This document shows, in pieces, positions 1-9,867 of a DNA stretch of 64,000 nucleotides; the first letter of the stretch is position 1, and each line of letters begins with the position of its first letter. The notes below the pieces were generated by a model that worked only from the letters and a program-made list of their open reading frames with translations, made no database searches and was not told the origin of the DNA. The translations under genes and the position numbers were made by a program. The stretch is from Neobacillus sp. SuZ13 (GTDB taxonomy: Bacteria > Bacillota > Bacilli > Bacillales > Cytobacillaceae): positions 5,045,501 through 5,109,500 of the forward strand of contig NZ_CP126107.1 in NCBI RefSeq assembly GCF_030123365.1, read 5' to 3'.

Positions 1-503
1 GATACTTGCTCGTGATAATTCGCTTTTGCCAGTAACACGTCCGAGTTTTCCGCATCTACATAATAGGAATGGACGAAATAAACGTAATCCTCTTCTAAGT
101 TTTTTAATAGAGGGGATTCTTGGACAAATTCAAGCTGATTCCAGCCCATATGCGGAACTTTATAGGTCTGTCCTTCTGGTGTTTTCCCCGGAAAACGATA
201 GACACTGCCTGGCAGCAATCCTAACCCTTCCGTCGGTCCATTTTCTTCACTTCGTTCAAACAGAAGCTGCATCCCTAGGCAAATGCCAAGAAGCGGTTTA
301 CCTGATGCTGCAAATTCCTTGATCGTCTCAACGGGCAAACGCTCCATCGCATCCCGAAAAGAGCCCACCCCTGGAAGAAGCAGGGCATCCGCAGCCAGCA
401 GCTTACCCTTATCAGCCGAAATAAAATACTCAGCACCGAGCCGCTCCAACGCCTTGCTAACACTAAACAGATTTCCCATTCCATAGTCAACAATGCCAAT
501 CAT
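1..503 (-). CDS. hisH: Imidazole glycerol phosphate synthase glutaminase subunit HisH (3' end cut by window)
   Basis: Glutamine amidotransferase subunit that delivers ammonia to HisF in histidine synthesis. Translating leftwards from the ATG at 503-501 gives a product beginning MIGIVDYGMGNL, with the class I amidotransferase nucleophile Cys at about residue 75 in GICLGMQ and a later HMGWNQ segment typical of HisH. About 167 residues lie in the window; the usual length is 200-215, so the C-terminal His/Glu part is outside. It follows hisB by about 100 bp that hold two copies of a GGTGCCTGACACC motif, an unusually long gap for this operon. Confidence 0.95.
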   Translation of the reverse strand, partial: MIGIVDYGMGNLFSVSKALERLGAEYFISADKGKLLAADALLLPGVGSFRDAMERLPVETIKEFAASGKPLLGICLGMQLLFERSEENGPTEGLGLLPGSVYRFPGKTPEGQTYKVPHMGWNQLEFVQESPLLKNLEEDYVYFVHSYYVDAENSDVLLAKANYHEQV

Positions 504-522
504 CTATAAAACATCCTTTCAC

Positions 523-579
523 GGTGCCTATCATGGTGCCTGACACCTTAGTTATGTTTTTCACATGGTGCCTGACACC
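523..579. repeat. Two GGTGCCTGACACC motifs between hisB and hisH
   Basis: The 13-mer lies at 535-547 and again at 567-579, with a partial GGTGCC at 523-528. It is an imperfect palindrome (GGTG...CACC). The same motif, in the other orientation, is found at 30271, 35969 and 60942 in this window. Confidence 0.85.
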
Positions 580-604
580 ATTACACTACTTTCATCTAGA
601 ACTA

Positions 605-1192
605 CTAGAGCATTCCTTTGGTCGATGGAACGCCTTTGATGCGCGGGTCGATGGTTGTTGCTTCGTCGAGGGCACGCCCGAGTGCTTTAAAGACGGCTTC
701 GATCATATGGTGTGTATTTTTTCCGTAATGGACGATGACATGAAGATTCATCCGGGCCTCGAGTGCTAGTTTCCATAAAAATTCATGAACTAGCTCGGTG
801 TCAAATGTGCCCACTTTTTGTCCTGGGAACTCGGCACGCATTTCTAGATGCGGACGATTACTAAGGTCAACCACAACCTGTGCTAACGCTTCATCCATCG
901 GAACAAAGGCATTTCCGTAACGCTTAATCCCGCGTTTGTCTCCCAATGCTTCGCGTAAGGCTTGTCCAAGACAAATACCGATGTCTTCTGTTGTATGATG
1001 GTCGTCAACTTCTGTATCCCCGTTGGCATTCACTGTCAGGTTGAATTGTCCATGCTTTGTGAATAAATCAAGCATATGGGTCATGAACGGTACACCCGTT
1101 TCTAAATTGGACAACCCTTCACCATCCACATCTAATGTTAATTGAATTTGTGTTTCATTCGTGTTCCGTTCAATACTTGCGATTCTTTCCAT
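605..1192 (-). CDS. hisB: Imidazoleglycerol-phosphate dehydratase
   Basis: Catalyses dehydration of imidazole glycerol phosphate, the sixth step of histidine synthesis. The 195-residue product has full family length and the two metal-binding repeats: DHHTTED at residues 64-70 and a THHMIEA segment near residue 160. It is the monofunctional Gram-positive form, without the phosphatase domain fused in E. coli. It lies in the leftward operon hisZ-G-D-B-H, about 38 bp after hisD. Confidence 0.97.
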   Translation of the reverse strand: MERIASIERNTNETQIQLTLDVDGEGLSNLETGVPFMTHMLDLFTKHGQFNLTVNANGDTEVDDHHTTEDIGICLGQALREALGDKRGIKRYGNAFVPMDEALAQVVVDLSNRPHLEMRAEFPGQKVGTFDTELVHEFLWKLALEARMNLHVIVHYGKNTHHMIEAVFKALGRALDEATTIDPRIKGVPSTKGML

Positions 1193-1230
1193 GTAATGGG
1201 CCCCCCTATATATTGTGCAGTACGATATTT

Positions 1231-2511
1231 TTATAATTTTCCATCGTTTTTCAATCGGAATTCAACAGCCCGTGCGTGAGCCTCAAGCCCTTCCTTCCGG
1301 GCAAATTCAGCAATTTTAGCACCATTCTCTACCATCGCCTTTTGGCTGTAGATGATCACGCTGGACTTCTTCTGGAAATCATCGACATTCAACGGGCTAG
1401 AGAACCGTGCGGTCCCGTTTGTCGGAAGAACATGATTAGGACCAGCGAAATAGTCGCCAACCGGTTCCGAGCTATAACGGCCGATAAAAATGGCACCTGC
1501 GTGTCGGATTTTCCCAAGCAGTTCGATCGCATTTTCCGTGATAATTTCTAAATGTTCAGGTGCTAATTGATTAACAGTTTCGATGGCTTCTTCCATCGTA
1601 TCGGTTATGTAAATGGCACCATAATCCGCAATTGAGCGTGAGGCGATGTCTTTTCGTGGCAGCAGCTCGAGTTGCCTTTCCACTTCCATGCTGACTGCCT
1701 CTGCCAGGACACTTGAAGGTGTAACCAAAACACTGCAGGCCCGTGGGTCATGTTCTGCTTGTGATAGCAGGTCTGCCGCTACCTCGTCCGCTCTTGCTGT
1801 TTCATCTGCCAAAATGGCAATTTCACTTGGGCCGGCAATCATATCAATGTCAACATCCCCGAAAACCTCTCGTTTTGCCAACGCAACATATATATTTCCC
1901 GGACCGGTAATTTTATCGACGGAGTTAATTGATTCGGTTCCATAGGCAAGTGCCGCAATCGCTTGGGCACCACCCACCTTATAGATTTCCTCGACGCCTG
2001 CTTCCTTGGCAGCCACCAGGACCGCTGCTGGTAATTGGCCTTGATCGTCAGGCGGCGACACCATCACGATTCGCTTCACACCAGCAACTTTCGCTGGAAG
2101 GACGTTCATAAGAACGGAGGAAGGATAAGCTGCAGTTCCACCTGGCACATATACCCCGACGGAATCAAGCGGCGTGATTTTTTGACCTAGAACGGTTCCA
2201 TTTTCCTCAGTCGTCATCCATGAAGGCCGCAGCTGCTTTTCATGAAATGAGCGAATATTTTCCGCTGCTTCTCGGACGATCGAGAGAAAACGCTCATCTA
2301 CCTGCGCGTAGGCTTCCTCTATTTCTTTTTCAGTGACGGAAAAAGAAGATAAGTGTACACGGTCGAATTTCTCGGTATATTCCCGCAATGCTTCATCACC
2401 AAGTGTGCGAATCGCTGCGATAATTTCTTTGACCACGGTTACCTGCTCAGAGGTACCTGACTCGATCGATCTCTTTAACGAAACGAGGTCATTTACTTTT
2501 ATTATTTTCAT
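1231..2511 (-). CDS. hisD: Histidinol dehydrogenase
   Basis: Zinc enzyme that oxidises histidinol to histidine in two NAD-dependent steps. The 426-residue length is typical. Characteristic segments include [20 protein letters not shown], the metal-site region SQAEHDP, PEHLEI, and the C-terminal GPNHVLPT. The ATG lies one base after the hisG stop, so translation is probably coupled. Confidence 0.97.
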   Translation of the reverse strand: MKIIKVNDLVSLKRSIESGTSEQVTVVKEIIAAIRTLGDEALREYTEKFDRVHLSSFSVTEKEIEEAYAQVDERFLSIVREAAENIRSFHEKQLRPSWMTTEENGTVLGQKITPLDSVGVYVPGGTAAYPSSVLMNVLPAKVAGVKRIVMVSPPDDQGQLPAAVLVAAKEAGVEEIYKVGGAQAIAALAYGTESINSVDKITGPGNIYVALAKREVFGDVDIDMIAGPSEIAILADETARADEVAADLLSQAEHDPRACSVLVTPSSVLAEAVSMEVERQLELLPRKDIASRSIADYGAIYITDTMEEAIETVNQLAPEHLEIITENAIELLGKIRHAGAIFIGRYSSEPVGDYFAGPNHVLPTNGTARFSSPLNVDDFQKKSSVIIYSQKAMVENGAKIAEFARKEGLEAHARAVEFRLKNDGKL

Positions 2512-2512
2512 G

Positions 2513-3151
2513 TTAATTTCCCTCCAAAGAGACGACTTTACTAAGCCTTGTTACCAGTTCGTCAATCTTCGTATCCTTGATGCGGTAACTAACGGGATTA
2601 ACGATAAGGCGGGATGTGACATCAACGATTCTCTCATACTCAACAAGACCATTTTCCCTCATCGTCCGGCCCGTCGAAACAATATCGACAATCCGGTCCG
2701 ATAAACCAATGATTGGAGCCAGTTCGATGGAACCGTTTAATTTGATAATTTCCACCTGTTCTCCCTGCTCACGGAAATAGGCTTCAGCCACATTTGGATA
2801 TTTTGTTGCGACCCTAGGTGCCACATCATTCATTTTTGTTCCGGGAAGACCGGCCACTGCTAAGTAGCAAGCACTTATTCGTAAATCGAGGAGTTCATAA
2901 ACATCGCGCTCTTCCTCCAGCATGACATCCTTGCCGGCGATACCGATATCGGCGACCCCATGCTCTACATAGGTAGGAACATCGGTCGGTTTCGCCAAAA
3001 TAAAGCGCAGTCCCTCATTTTCAACCTCGATGATTAGTTTACGTGAATCATCAAATTCTGGCGGAAGCTGATAACCAGCTTTCCGAAGCAATTCGACCGC
3101 CTCTTCAAAAATCCGCCCTTTTGGCATCGCAATTGTAAGTATATTATTCAT
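2513..3151 (-). CDS. hisG: ATP phosphoribosyltransferase catalytic subunit, short form
   Basis: First enzyme of histidine synthesis, condensing ATP and PRPP. The start ATG at 3151-3149 ([14 protein letters not shown]) has a GGAGGG ribosome site 7 bases upstream; an upstream in-frame extension into hisZ is not credible. The 212-residue product is the short HisG form, which lacks the C-terminal regulatory domain and needs HisZ, encoded directly upstream with an 8-base overlap. A PRPP-binding loop is visible ([14 protein letters not shown]). Confidence 0.96.
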   Translation of the reverse strand: MNNILTIAMPKGRIFEEAVELLRKAGYQLPPEFDDSRKLIIEVENEGLRFILAKPTDVPTYVEHGVADIGIAGKDVMLEEERDVYELLDLRISACYLAVAGLPGTKMNDVAPRVATKYPNVAEAYFREQGEQVEIIKLNGSIELAPIIGLSDRIVDIVSTGRTMRENGLVEYERIVDVTSRLIVNPVSYRIKDTKIDELVTRLSKVVSLEGN

Positions 3152-4316
3152 CGGCACGCCCTCCGAGTAAGTAGGTAGTATCCGCAAATTTCTTTGTATA
3201 GGCATCAAGGTTTTTGACGCCATTAATATCCTGGAGCACAGTCCTTTTTCCTTCCTCATGCATCTGTTCGGCTAATTGAAAGGCTTCCTTTCGGCGCTCC
3301 TGACTGAAAAAGATGCAGGTAACTGCGTTTTCGAGGTCGATATTGCCAAGTGCCTCGAGAAGCCGATCAAGATGTACCGCGAACCCGGTGGCACTTGCAT
3401 TTTTGCCAAACTTCTCGATTAAGCTGTATCGGCCGCCATTACCGATGGGAAAGCCAACATTCCCCGCGTAAACTTCAAACAATATCCCAGAATAGTAGCT
3501 CATATGGCTGACGTTGGTAAAATCAAATTTCACTTGATCCTCTACCCCATAGTCGTTCAGACAATCCCATAGTTCCTTTAACTGCAGGAGAGCAAGCTTG
3601 CCTTGTTCGTTTTCAATTAAATCAAACGCCTTACCGATTACTTCGATTCCTCCCCTTAAATCGAGGAATTGAAGAAGTCTTTGTTTATCAATTGATGATA
3701 GTGATAACGAGTTTACATGCTCGCGGTAACCGACATAATTTTTTTCATATAAAAATCTTCGTAGCGAATTTGCCCGTTCATCGGTCCCAAGGATTTGTAA
3801 AAACAGTTCCTGGGCAAAACCAATATGACCAATCGATACTTGGAACTGTGATAATCCGGCTTTTTTTAAAGAGGAAATAAGCAAGGCAATAACCTCACCA
3901 TCGCAAGAAACGGTTTCGTCATTTAGGAATTCCACACCGATTTGTTCAAATTCAGCGGGACGGCCGCCTTCGCGCTGCTGAGCGCGGAACACGTTAGCAG
4001 AGTAGGCTAACCTTAATGGCATATCGTCCTGTAAAAGTTTGGATGCTGCGACTCTGGCGATTGGTGCTGTCATATCAGGTCGTAAAACCAGTGTATGCCC
4101 TTGTTTGTCGAGCAATCGGAACAACTGAGCATCTTGAATGGCAGATGCCGATCCAACTGTTTCATAGTATTCCAGTGTTGGTGTTTCAATAAATTGGCAG
4201 CCCCAAAGTTTGATCGTGTCTTCCATTAAAGTGCGAACGCTGTGTTTTTTCTCATATAACTCTGGAAGCGTATCTCTCATGCCTAAAGGCTTTTCAAACA
4301 TAAACAAGCGACTCAT
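3144..4316 (-). CDS. hisZ: ATP phosphoribosyltransferase regulatory subunit HisZ
   Basis: Class II HisRS-like protein without aminoacylation activity that forms an octamer with short HisG and mediates histidine feedback. About 390 residues; motif 2-like [13 protein letters not shown] and [10 protein letters not shown] segments identify the family. An earlier ATG at 4325 abuts the AAAGG Shine-Dalgarno directly, whereas the ATG at 4316 is 9 bases from it and matches the B. subtilis N-terminus, so 4316 is preferred. It is the first gene of the his operon. Confidence 0.94.
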   Translation of the reverse strand: MSRLFMFEKPLGMRDTLPELYEKKHSVRTLMEDTIKLWGCQFIETPTLEYYETVGSASAIQDAQLFRLLDKQGHTLVLRPDMTAPIARVAASKLLQDDMPLRLAYSANVFRAQQREGGRPAEFEQIGVEFLNDETVSCDGEVIALLISSLKKAGLSQFQVSIGHIGFAQELFLQILGTDERANSLRRFLYEKNYVGYREHVNSLSLSSIDKQRLLQFLDLRGGIEVIGKAFDLIENEQGKLALLQLKELWDCLNDYGVEDQVKFDFTNVSHMSYYSGILFEVYAGNVGFPIGNGGRYSLIEKFGKNASATGFAVHLDRLLEALGNIDLENAVTCIFFSQERRKEAFQLAEQMHEEGKRTVLQDINGVKNLDAYTKKFADTTYLLGGRADE

Positions 4317-4462
4317 CCTGCTCATCCTTTATTTTAGATTACGTTATTTTAAAATTTTCAAAACGCTTTAGTCTGCTAATGTGATAATGAATTAAAGTAG
4401 TTTTAGTTTACCCCTAGAAAAACTATTCGTCAATGAAAAAATCTGAAACTTTTGAGAGTAGG

Positions 4463-4585
4463 ATTCCACCAATCTGTGGTAGGATTCCGCCGAACCTCGG
4501 CGTATATCCGCCAACCTAGTGAGGAATTCCGCCAAACCGAGAGGGAATTTCGCCAAGTTTCTGAATTTTTCCGCGAAACGACATT
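4463..4585. repeat. Six-unit 21-bp tandem array (array 1)
   Basis: The 334-bp gap between yvoF and hisZ holds six degenerate units starting at 4463, 4484, 4505, 4526, 4547 and 4568, exactly 21 bp apart. Each begins with a core close to ATTCCGCC or ATTTCGCC followed by 13 variable bases. The array lies between the yvoF terminator and the upstream region of hisZ. The rest of the gap (4317-4462) is AT-rich and should hold the his promoter, but no convincing -35/-10 pair could be chosen. Confidence 0.9.
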
Positions 4586-4604
4586 TTAATAGTTAGTTTA
4601 CTAC

Positions 4605-4631
4605 AAAAAAGCCTGGTTGCGAAAACCAGAC
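4605..4631 (-). terminator. Rho-independent terminator after yvoF
   Basis: On the minus strand GTCTGGTT pairs with AACCAGGC around a 5-base loop and is followed by six T. Confidence 0.85.
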
Positions 4632-4650
4632 TTAAAAAAATTGTACTATA

Positions 4651-5184
4651 TTATTTTTTCATCCCATAAATTGAATCATCGGCCCAGCGCTCGGCCAATT
4701 CTTCCTTTGTATAAATGACCCGCATAGGATTGCCGCCAACAAACGCCCCTGGAGGAACATCTTTATGGACAAGGGTCCCAGCTGAGACGATGGCCCCATC
4801 CCCGATCGTAATCCCTGGAAGGATGGTGGAGTTCGCACCAATCATCACTTCACTGCCAATCACCACAGGACCGAGCCGGTATTCTTTAATTAAATATTCA
4901 TGAGCAAGGATGGTCGTGTTGTATCCAATCACCGTATTTCGGCCGACACTGATTTTTTCGGGAAACATCACATCGAGCATGACCATTAATGCGAAGGATG
5001 TTTGCTCGCCCACCTTAAGCCCGAGGAACACCCGATACAGCCAATTTTTCATCCCTAAAAATGGCGTATAGCGGGCTAATTGAATCACAATAAAATTTTT
5101 GACAACCTTCCAAAAAGGCACTGTTTTGTAGACGTGCCATAAAGAGTTCGCCCCCTCAACCGGGTAGCGGGTGGTATTCCTCAT
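4651..5184 (-). CDS. yvoF: Hexapeptide-repeat O-acetyltransferase, YvoF-like
   Basis: Left-handed beta-helix acetyltransferase of unknown substrate. Hexapeptide repeats fill the second half (for example VIGSEVMIGANSTILPG and GDGAIVSAGTLV), and the VGGNPMRVI ending is typical. The ATG at 5184 is preferred because GGAG lies 10 bases upstream; a GTG at 5193 is only one base from that site. It sits between ppaX and the his operon as in B. subtilis, and its product (177 residues) is close to YvoF in length. Confidence 0.85.
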   Translation of the reverse strand: MRNTTRYPVEGANSLWHVYKTVPFWKVVKNFIVIQLARYTPFLGMKNWLYRVFLGLKVGEQTSFALMVMLDVMFPEKISVGRNTVIGYNTTILAHEYLIKEYRLGPVVIGSEVMIGANSTILPGITIGDGAIVSAGTLVHKDVPPGAFVGGNPMRVIYTKEELAERWADDSIYGMKK

Positions 5185-5189
5185 CTTTC

Positions 5190-5834
5190 TCACTCTCCGA
5201 GGATCGGTAATAGGTCAGCCATGTTCTCAAGAATATAGTCGGGTTCATATTTGGCAATATACTCTCTGCCTTTAATCGACCAGGCACAACCGGCCGTTAC
5301 GGTACCAGCATTTTTTCCTGCTAAAATATCGTGATAATTATCACCGACCATCATCGTCTCTTCCGGAGTAGAATCCAGTTGTTCCAGTGCCTTAAAAATA
5401 GGCTCAGGATCTGGCTTTGTCTTACTGACATGATCGTATGCAACAATGACTTCGAAAAAAGCATCCAGATTCATAAGGCGAAGTCCCTTCATCGTCACAT
5501 CATGACGTTTAGTTGTGACGATCCCCAATTTGTAGCCCTTTTCTTTTAAAGTCCGCACAGTTTCCAAGACCCCAGCAAATTCCCTCACCAAGTTATCATG
5601 GTTACTGATGTTAAAGTCACGATATTCTAAAATCATTTCTTCCACGCGATCTGGATCAATGGTGCCAAAAGCTTCATGGAGCGTCGGCCCCATAAACGGC
5701 AATACATCCTCACGCTTGTACTTGTTTGGATAATATTTATCCAATGTATGTAAGTAGGAAGTAATAATTAATTCATTTGTATCAATTAATGTCCCATCTA
5801 AATCAAAAAGAACGGTCGTTATTTTGTTAGTCAT
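5190..5834 (-). CDS. ppaX: Pyrophosphatase PpaX
   Basis: HAD-superfamily hydrolase of 214 residues. In B. subtilis PpaX removes the pyrophosphate released when HPrK/P dephosphorylates P-Ser-HPr. The nucleophile motif DLDGT lies at residues 11-15, a TTKR motif II region near residue 110 and a VGDNYHD motif later. It lies downstream of hprK and lgt, the arrangement in B. subtilis (there with yvoD in between; yvoD is absent here). Confidence 0.93.
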   Translation of the reverse strand: MTNKITTVLFDLDGTLIDTNELIITSYLHTLDKYYPNKYKREDVLPFMGPTLHEAFGTIDPDRVEEMILEYRDFNISNHDNLVREFAGVLETVRTLKEKGYKLGIVTTKRHDVTMKGLRLMNLDAFFEVIVAYDHVSKTKPDPEPIFKALEQLDSTPEETMMVGDNYHDILAGKNAGTVTAGCAWSIKGREYIAKYEPDYILENMADLLPILGE

Positions 5835-5858
5835 TGGTTGCTTCCTTTCTTCACACGA

Positions 5859-6677
5859 TTAACTATTTTCTTGATCTAAATATCGCTTATCTGTCAATTG
5901 TTTCGTGCGGCGATAGATAAGAATGGCCAGAGCACCCACCACTAATACAATCGAAATCGTTTGTGCCATTCGAAGGCTGCCAAGCATTAAACTATCGGTT
6001 CGCAGGCCCTCGATGAAAAAGCGGCCAACTGAATACCAAATCACATACGTAAGGAACATCTCCCCGCGGCGGAAATTGACGCGGCGAAGGAAGAGTAATA
6101 GGAAAAAGCCTGCAAAGTCCCAGAGCGATTCATAAAGGAACGTTGGGTGATAATAGGTTCCATTAATATACATTTGATTGATAATAAATTCCGGTAAATG
6201 CAAGTTTTCAAGAAATGCTCTGGTTACTTCCCCGCCATGCGCTTCCTGGTTCATGAAATTTCCCCAACGGCCAATCGCTTGTCCAAGAATAATACTTGGT
6301 GCGGCAATGTCGGCAATTTTCCAAAAGGAAATCCCGCGTTTTTTGGCAAATACATATGTGGTCAGTACCGAGCCAATCAGGGCACCATGGATCGCGATCC
6401 CGCCATTCCAAATTTGCGGGATATCCGCCGGATGATTGACATAATACTTCCATTCAAAAATAACATAATAGATACGTGCAGAAATGATTGCAATTGGGAT
6501 GGCCCATAACATTAAGTCTGCAAACGTGTCTTTCTCTAATCCTCTGCGATTTCCTTCCCTGATGGCAAGGTACAAAGCAAGAGCCAAACCTGAACCAATA
6601 ATAATTCCATACCAATGCACTGAAATCGGTCCAAGTGAAAAGGCAATCGGATTCAGCGGTTGAATAGTTTCGTTCAT
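5859..6677 (-). CDS. lgt: Prolipoprotein diacylglyceryl transferase
   Basis: Integral membrane enzyme that moves diacylglycerol from phosphatidylglycerol to the lipobox cysteine of prelipoproteins. The 272-residue product has about seven membrane segments and the signature [13 protein letters not shown] near residue 140, with His of HPTFLYES and the C-terminal RTDSLMLG arginine region. A GAGGAG ribosome site precedes the ATG. Lipoproteins in this window that would depend on it include the amino-acid binding protein and the cytochrome c-551. Confidence 0.96.
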   Translation of the reverse strand: MNETIQPLNPIAFSLGPISVHWYGIIIGSGLALALYLAIREGNRRGLEKDTFADLMLWAIPIAIISARIYYVIFEWKYYVNHPADIPQIWNGGIAIHGALIGSVLTTYVFAKKRGISFWKIADIAAPSIILGQAIGRWGNFMNQEAHGGEVTRAFLENLHLPEFIINQMYINGTYYHPTFLYESLWDFAGFFLLLFLRRVNFRRGEMFLTYVIWYSVGRFFIEGLRTDSLMLGSLRMAQTISIVLVVGALAILIYRRTKQLTDKRYLDQENS

Positions 6678-6697
6678 CTCTCTATCTCCTCTTCCCC

Positions 6698-7633
6698 TTA
6701 AATCTCGTCATGGTCCCCGTCTTCAATCACATCGGACAGACGCTCAGTAAATTGCTGCGCCGCATTTACACCCATTCTTTTTAGCCGGAAATTCATTGCT
6801 GCCACTTCGATAATTACAGCCAGATTTCGTCCTGGACGAACAGGGATTGTCAGCTTTGGAACATCTGTATCAATGATTCTCATTTTTTCTTCATCTAACC
6901 CAAGGCGGTCATATTGCTTTTTTGAGTCCCAAGTTTCTAGATTCATAACAAGAGTGATACGTTTATTACTGCGGACGGCTCCCGCACCGAACAACGTCAT
7001 CACATTAATAATTCCTAAGCCGCGGATTTCTAGTAAATGTTCAATTAAATCAGGGGACGTTCCGACTAATGTATCCTGGTCTTCCTGGCGAATTTCAACA
7101 CAATCGTCCGCCACCAGCCTATGGCCGCGCTTAACCAACTCTAAGGCTGTTTCACTTTTACCGACGCCGCTTTTTCCGGTAATTAATACCCCAATCCCGT
7201 AAACATCCACCAATACGCCATGGACAGCAGTTGTAGGTGCGAGCTTGCTTTCTAGGTAATTCGTGAGGCGGCTGGAAAAACGTGTGGTTTTCATACCCAC
7301 TCGTAATACAGGAACGGATTCACGTTCGGACGCTTCAATCAGTTCTTTCGGTACCTCGATATCTCGCGTGACGATGATCGCCGGAGTAATATCGGTACAT
7401 AAACGATCCATTCTTGAAGCACGTTCAGCATCAGACAGCATTTCAAAAAAAGAAAGTTCCGTTTTACCTAATAACTGAATTCGTTCAGCTGGATAAAACT
7501 CAAAATATCCTGCCATTTCAATTCCAGGGCGTGAGATGTCACTCATGGTGATGGGGCGGTTAATTCCCTCTTCGCCGCTAATTAATTCAAGTTTAAACTT
7601 CTCGACTATATCTTTGGTACGTACTTTTGGCAA
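6698..7633 (-). CDS. hprK: HPr kinase/phosphorylase
   Basis: Bifunctional enzyme that phosphorylates HPr on Ser46 and removes the phosphate, controlling carbon catabolite repression through CcpA. The P-loop GKSGVGKS is at about residues 153-160, preceded by the conserved His near 139; the C-terminal [14 protein letters not shown] signature is intact. The start is the TTG at 7633-7631, 8 bases after a perfect GAGGAGG; the frame stays open for 48 more codons upstream, but that extension is encoded by repeat sequence. The 311-residue product matches the family. Confidence 0.95.
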   Translation of the reverse strand: MPKVRTKDIVEKFKLELISGEEGINRPITMSDISRPGIEMAGYFEFYPAERIQLLGKTELSFFEMLSDAERASRMDRLCTDITPAIIVTRDIEVPKELIEASERESVPVLRVGMKTTRFSSRLTNYLESKLAPTTAVHGVLVDVYGIGVLITGKSGVGKSETALELVKRGHRLVADDCVEIRQEDQDTLVGTSPDLIEHLLEIRGLGIINVMTLFGAGAVRSNKRITLVMNLETWDSKKQYDRLGLDEEKMRIIDTDVPKLTIPVRPGRNLAVIIEVAAMNFRLKRMGVNAAQQFTERLSDVIEDGDHDEI

Positions 7634-7654
7634 GGAAACATCCTCCTCAACTAG

Positions 7655-7861
7655 AAAAGCGTAAGGCGCCTGCTTATCGGCGATATAGGGAGACTTTTCG
7701 ATGGCAAGCGTAGCGTTGCCAGAGACATAGTCTCCCTTAATGCGTACATAAAGCGTTAGCTTTATGTAGCCAAGCAAAAGACGAGCCGGCAGGAAGGTTG
7801 CTCTTTAACCTTCATGACGGATTGGCTTTTGACCTCGAGCCGATGGCGCCTGGAGCTAGAC
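7655..7861. repeat. Composite GC-rich repeat element upstream of hprK
   Basis: This stretch shares its ends (AAAAGCG..GGCGCC at the left, GAGCTAGAC at the right) and its central hairpin part (ACGAGCCGGC, GAAGGTTG, GACGGATTGGCTT) with the element at 37367-37484. It carries about 95 extra bases with two inverted repeats: AGGGAGACT...AGTCTCCCT and ATAAAGC-GTTA-GCTTTAT. It fills the hprK leader. The rest of the 395-bp gap (7862-8028) is AT-rich with nothing recognised. Confidence 0.8.
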
Positions 7862-8028
7862 AGTAATAAAATTTAAAAACATAGAAAAATTCCATTTCCA
7901 CTTATTTTAGCATTTTTTATTAAATTACCATACTTTCATGTCTAAAAAATTAGAATACAGCCACTTGGGTATTTCTACCATATAAATAGGATGCCCACTT
8001 TTTATAGCGAGCACCCTGGTATTTAATA

Positions 8029-8394
8029 TTAATCCTTGGATTTCCTTGCTGGCTGGAGCAGCGTTTTTTGAATAATCACGTTTACGAATGACATGAGTAC
8101 AGCGAAAAAGAGGGCCATCCCAAAACCAGAAATCTCAAAGGCTTCTCCCATCAAATAATCCGTCAGCTCTAGCGTAATCGCATTGATAACTAATAAGAAC
8201 AACCCCAACGTTACAATTGTTACTGGCAAAGTAAACAGAATCAGGATCGGTCGTACCAAAACATTTAAGATGGACAATAAAATGCTTGCCTGAAGTGCGG
8301 CCATAAATCCTGTTAATTGAAAGCTTTCGTGAAAATAACCTGCTAGTGCCATAAACAACACCGCGTTAATCAAACACCCAATCAGCCATCTCAT
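8029..8394 (-). CDS. yvlD: YvlD-like four-helix membrane protein
   Basis: Small membrane protein (121 residues) of the phage-holin-like/YvlD family, with four hydrophobic segments and a conserved NVLVRPILILFTLPVTIVTLGLF core that I recognise from B. subtilis YvlD. The function is not established; in B. subtilis the yvlABCD genes respond to cell-envelope stress. It lies 20 bp downstream of a yvlB homologue; yvlC (PspC-like) is missing from the block. Confidence 0.8.
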   Translation of the reverse strand: MRWLIGCLINAVLFMALAGYFHESFQLTGFMAALQASILLSILNVLVRPILILFTLPVTIVTLGLFLLVINAITLELTDYLMGEAFEISGFGMALFFAVLMSFVNVIIQKTLLQPARKSKD

Positions 8395-8414
8395 TTTTCG
8401 GCATCTCCTAATAA

Positions 8415-9521
8415 TTATTCTTGTGATTTGTGAATTGTGATTGATCCCGTTTTTGTATCTGCGTAGATTTTCATCATTTTATCAGGATGATTAATAGATT
8501 TAAAGCGAAGCGACTTTTGAATCATTTCGCTCTTCTCTTCAAGTACTTGAACACCAATGAGCTCCACATTAAATCCACCAAGATTCGTCTTCAATTCCCC
8601 ATTTACTGGCAGATTATCTGGGATGTAGAGATCGATTCCGCCAGTTGTCGCTTTTACCTGAATCAACTCGGTGCGATTTCCGCTGATATTGCAGCTGATA
8701 TTCCCATTAAAAGACTGCGTTCCCACCCTTTTAAAATCACCGTCGAGTTTGATTGCTCCGTTAATTGTCTCCGCTTCGAGGTCGTCGAACAAACTGTTGA
8801 TAATTTTGACTTTCCCGTTTGCCGTTTCAACCTCTGCCTTATTGCCCTGAACTCGGTCAAGGTTTATTTTTCCATTAGCGGTTTTGACTCTTAGGTCAGC
8901 TACATTGATGTCTTCTCCGCTGACAGCGCCATTAAAGATTCTGATGCGCATACGGTCATACTGAGCTTTTGGCACAAAAATGGTTGAGTCTACCTTCATC
9001 CATTTTTGTTGCGTCATAAAACGCAATTTTTGATTCTCTACTGAAAAAATAGTATCTCTTAAAAAGTTCTGCCTTGCTTGGTCTGAGTTTTCAACCCGAA
9101 ATACCTTTGCTTGACATTCAACTCTCACATCCGGTTGGTCCCAGGCCGCCAATTTAACCGAACCATTCGCCACGTCAATATCGACTTCTTTCAGGTCCGC
9201 ATCACCCTGGTGAAAAATATGGGAGATCTCAACGGATTGACCAAAGTTCAAATCAAAATCAAAATCTTTAATTTTTTTCAAGGCAGAATCGACAAAGTCA
9301 AAAATCTTCGCCTTGGTCGATTGGAATTTCGCCTGGAAAGGATCTTCCTTCTTTGCTTCCTCAAAATTTACAACTGTAGAAAGCTCATTCACGATTTCCT
9401 CTTGCCTCTGCTCCATCGTTTGTTGTGCTTTTTCTAATTCATCCAGCAAGGTGATTGCTTCGTCAACGGTCAATTTTCCTTCTTCCACCATTTTTAATAT
9501 CCGCTTTTTTTCCTCTTTCAT
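8415..9521 (-). CDS. yvlB: DUF4097-type adhesin-like protein, YvlB family
   Basis: The 368-residue product starts with a helical N-terminal segment (residues 1-45, KRILKMVEEGKLTVDEAI), followed by a charged linker. From about residue 120 it is a repetitive beta-rich region with many ANGxI, ETxNGxI and TTGGI repeats, the DUF4097 putative beta-helix. No signal peptide or membrane helix is visible. B. subtilis YvlB and the LiaX proteins of other Firmicutes share this architecture and are linked to envelope stress. The exact function is unknown. Confidence 0.8.
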   Translation of the reverse strand: MKEEKKRILKMVEEGKLTVDEAITLLDELEKAQQTMEQRQEEIVNELSTVVNFEEAKKEDPFQAKFQSTKAKIFDFVDSALKKIKDFDFDLNFGQSVEISHIFHQGDADLKEVDIDVANGSVKLAAWDQPDVRVECQAKVFRVENSDQARQNFLRDTIFSVENQKLRFMTQQKWMKVDSTIFVPKAQYDRMRIRIFNGAVSGEDINVADLRVKTANGKINLDRVQGNKAEVETANGKVKIINSLFDDLEAETINGAIKLDGDFKRVGTQSFNGNISCNISGNRTELIQVKATTGGIDLYIPDNLPVNGELKTNLGGFNVELIGVQVLEEKSEMIQKSLRFKSINHPDKMMKIYADTKTGSITIHKSQE

Positions 9522-9682
9522 TATTACCCACCCCAGCCTTAAAAATTTGTGTCACTTTATGCATATTCAGAAATGATTATCTTTATCCTTTATCTATTAT
9601 TTACGAAAAAGGAAGCTGATTAGTTTCGTAGTTTTTTAATTAGGAACAAAACAAGAATATTTTGAAAAAGGGTGTCGGGGGG

Positions 9683-9808
9683 ATTGCGCCGATTGAAGCT
9701 GGAATTTCGCCAACTTGAAGAGGAATTTCGCCAAACTTTCAATTTATTTCGCCAAACTCGGAGCGGATTTCGCCGATTGGCACCATAATTCCGCCAACTG
9801 CAAAATTC
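9683..9808. repeat. Six-unit 21-bp tandem array (array 2)
   Basis: The 346-bp gap between uvrA and yvlB holds six units starting at 9683 and every 21 bp to 9788, each beginning ATTTCGCC or a one-base variant (ATTGCGCC, ATTCCGCC). It has the same layout as array 1: just beyond the terminator of the upstream leftward gene. Bases 9522-9682 are AT-rich and presumably hold the yvlB promoter. Confidence 0.92.
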
Positions 9809-9835
9809 ACAGACTTTCCTTGACCGAAAAAGGCC

Positions 9836-9860
9836 ATAAAAAAAGAGCCTAAGGCTCTTT
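9836..9860 (-). terminator. Terminator after uvrA
   Basis: The palindrome AAAGAGCCTAAGGCTCTTT is followed on the minus strand by a run of T. Confidence 0.8.
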
Positions 9861-9867
9861 TCTCTAC

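Noticed and set aside
7634-7777. N-terminal extension of HPr kinase
   Set aside because: It is encoded by repeat sequence; the TTG at 7633 has a perfect GAGGAGG and gives the standard family N-terminus.
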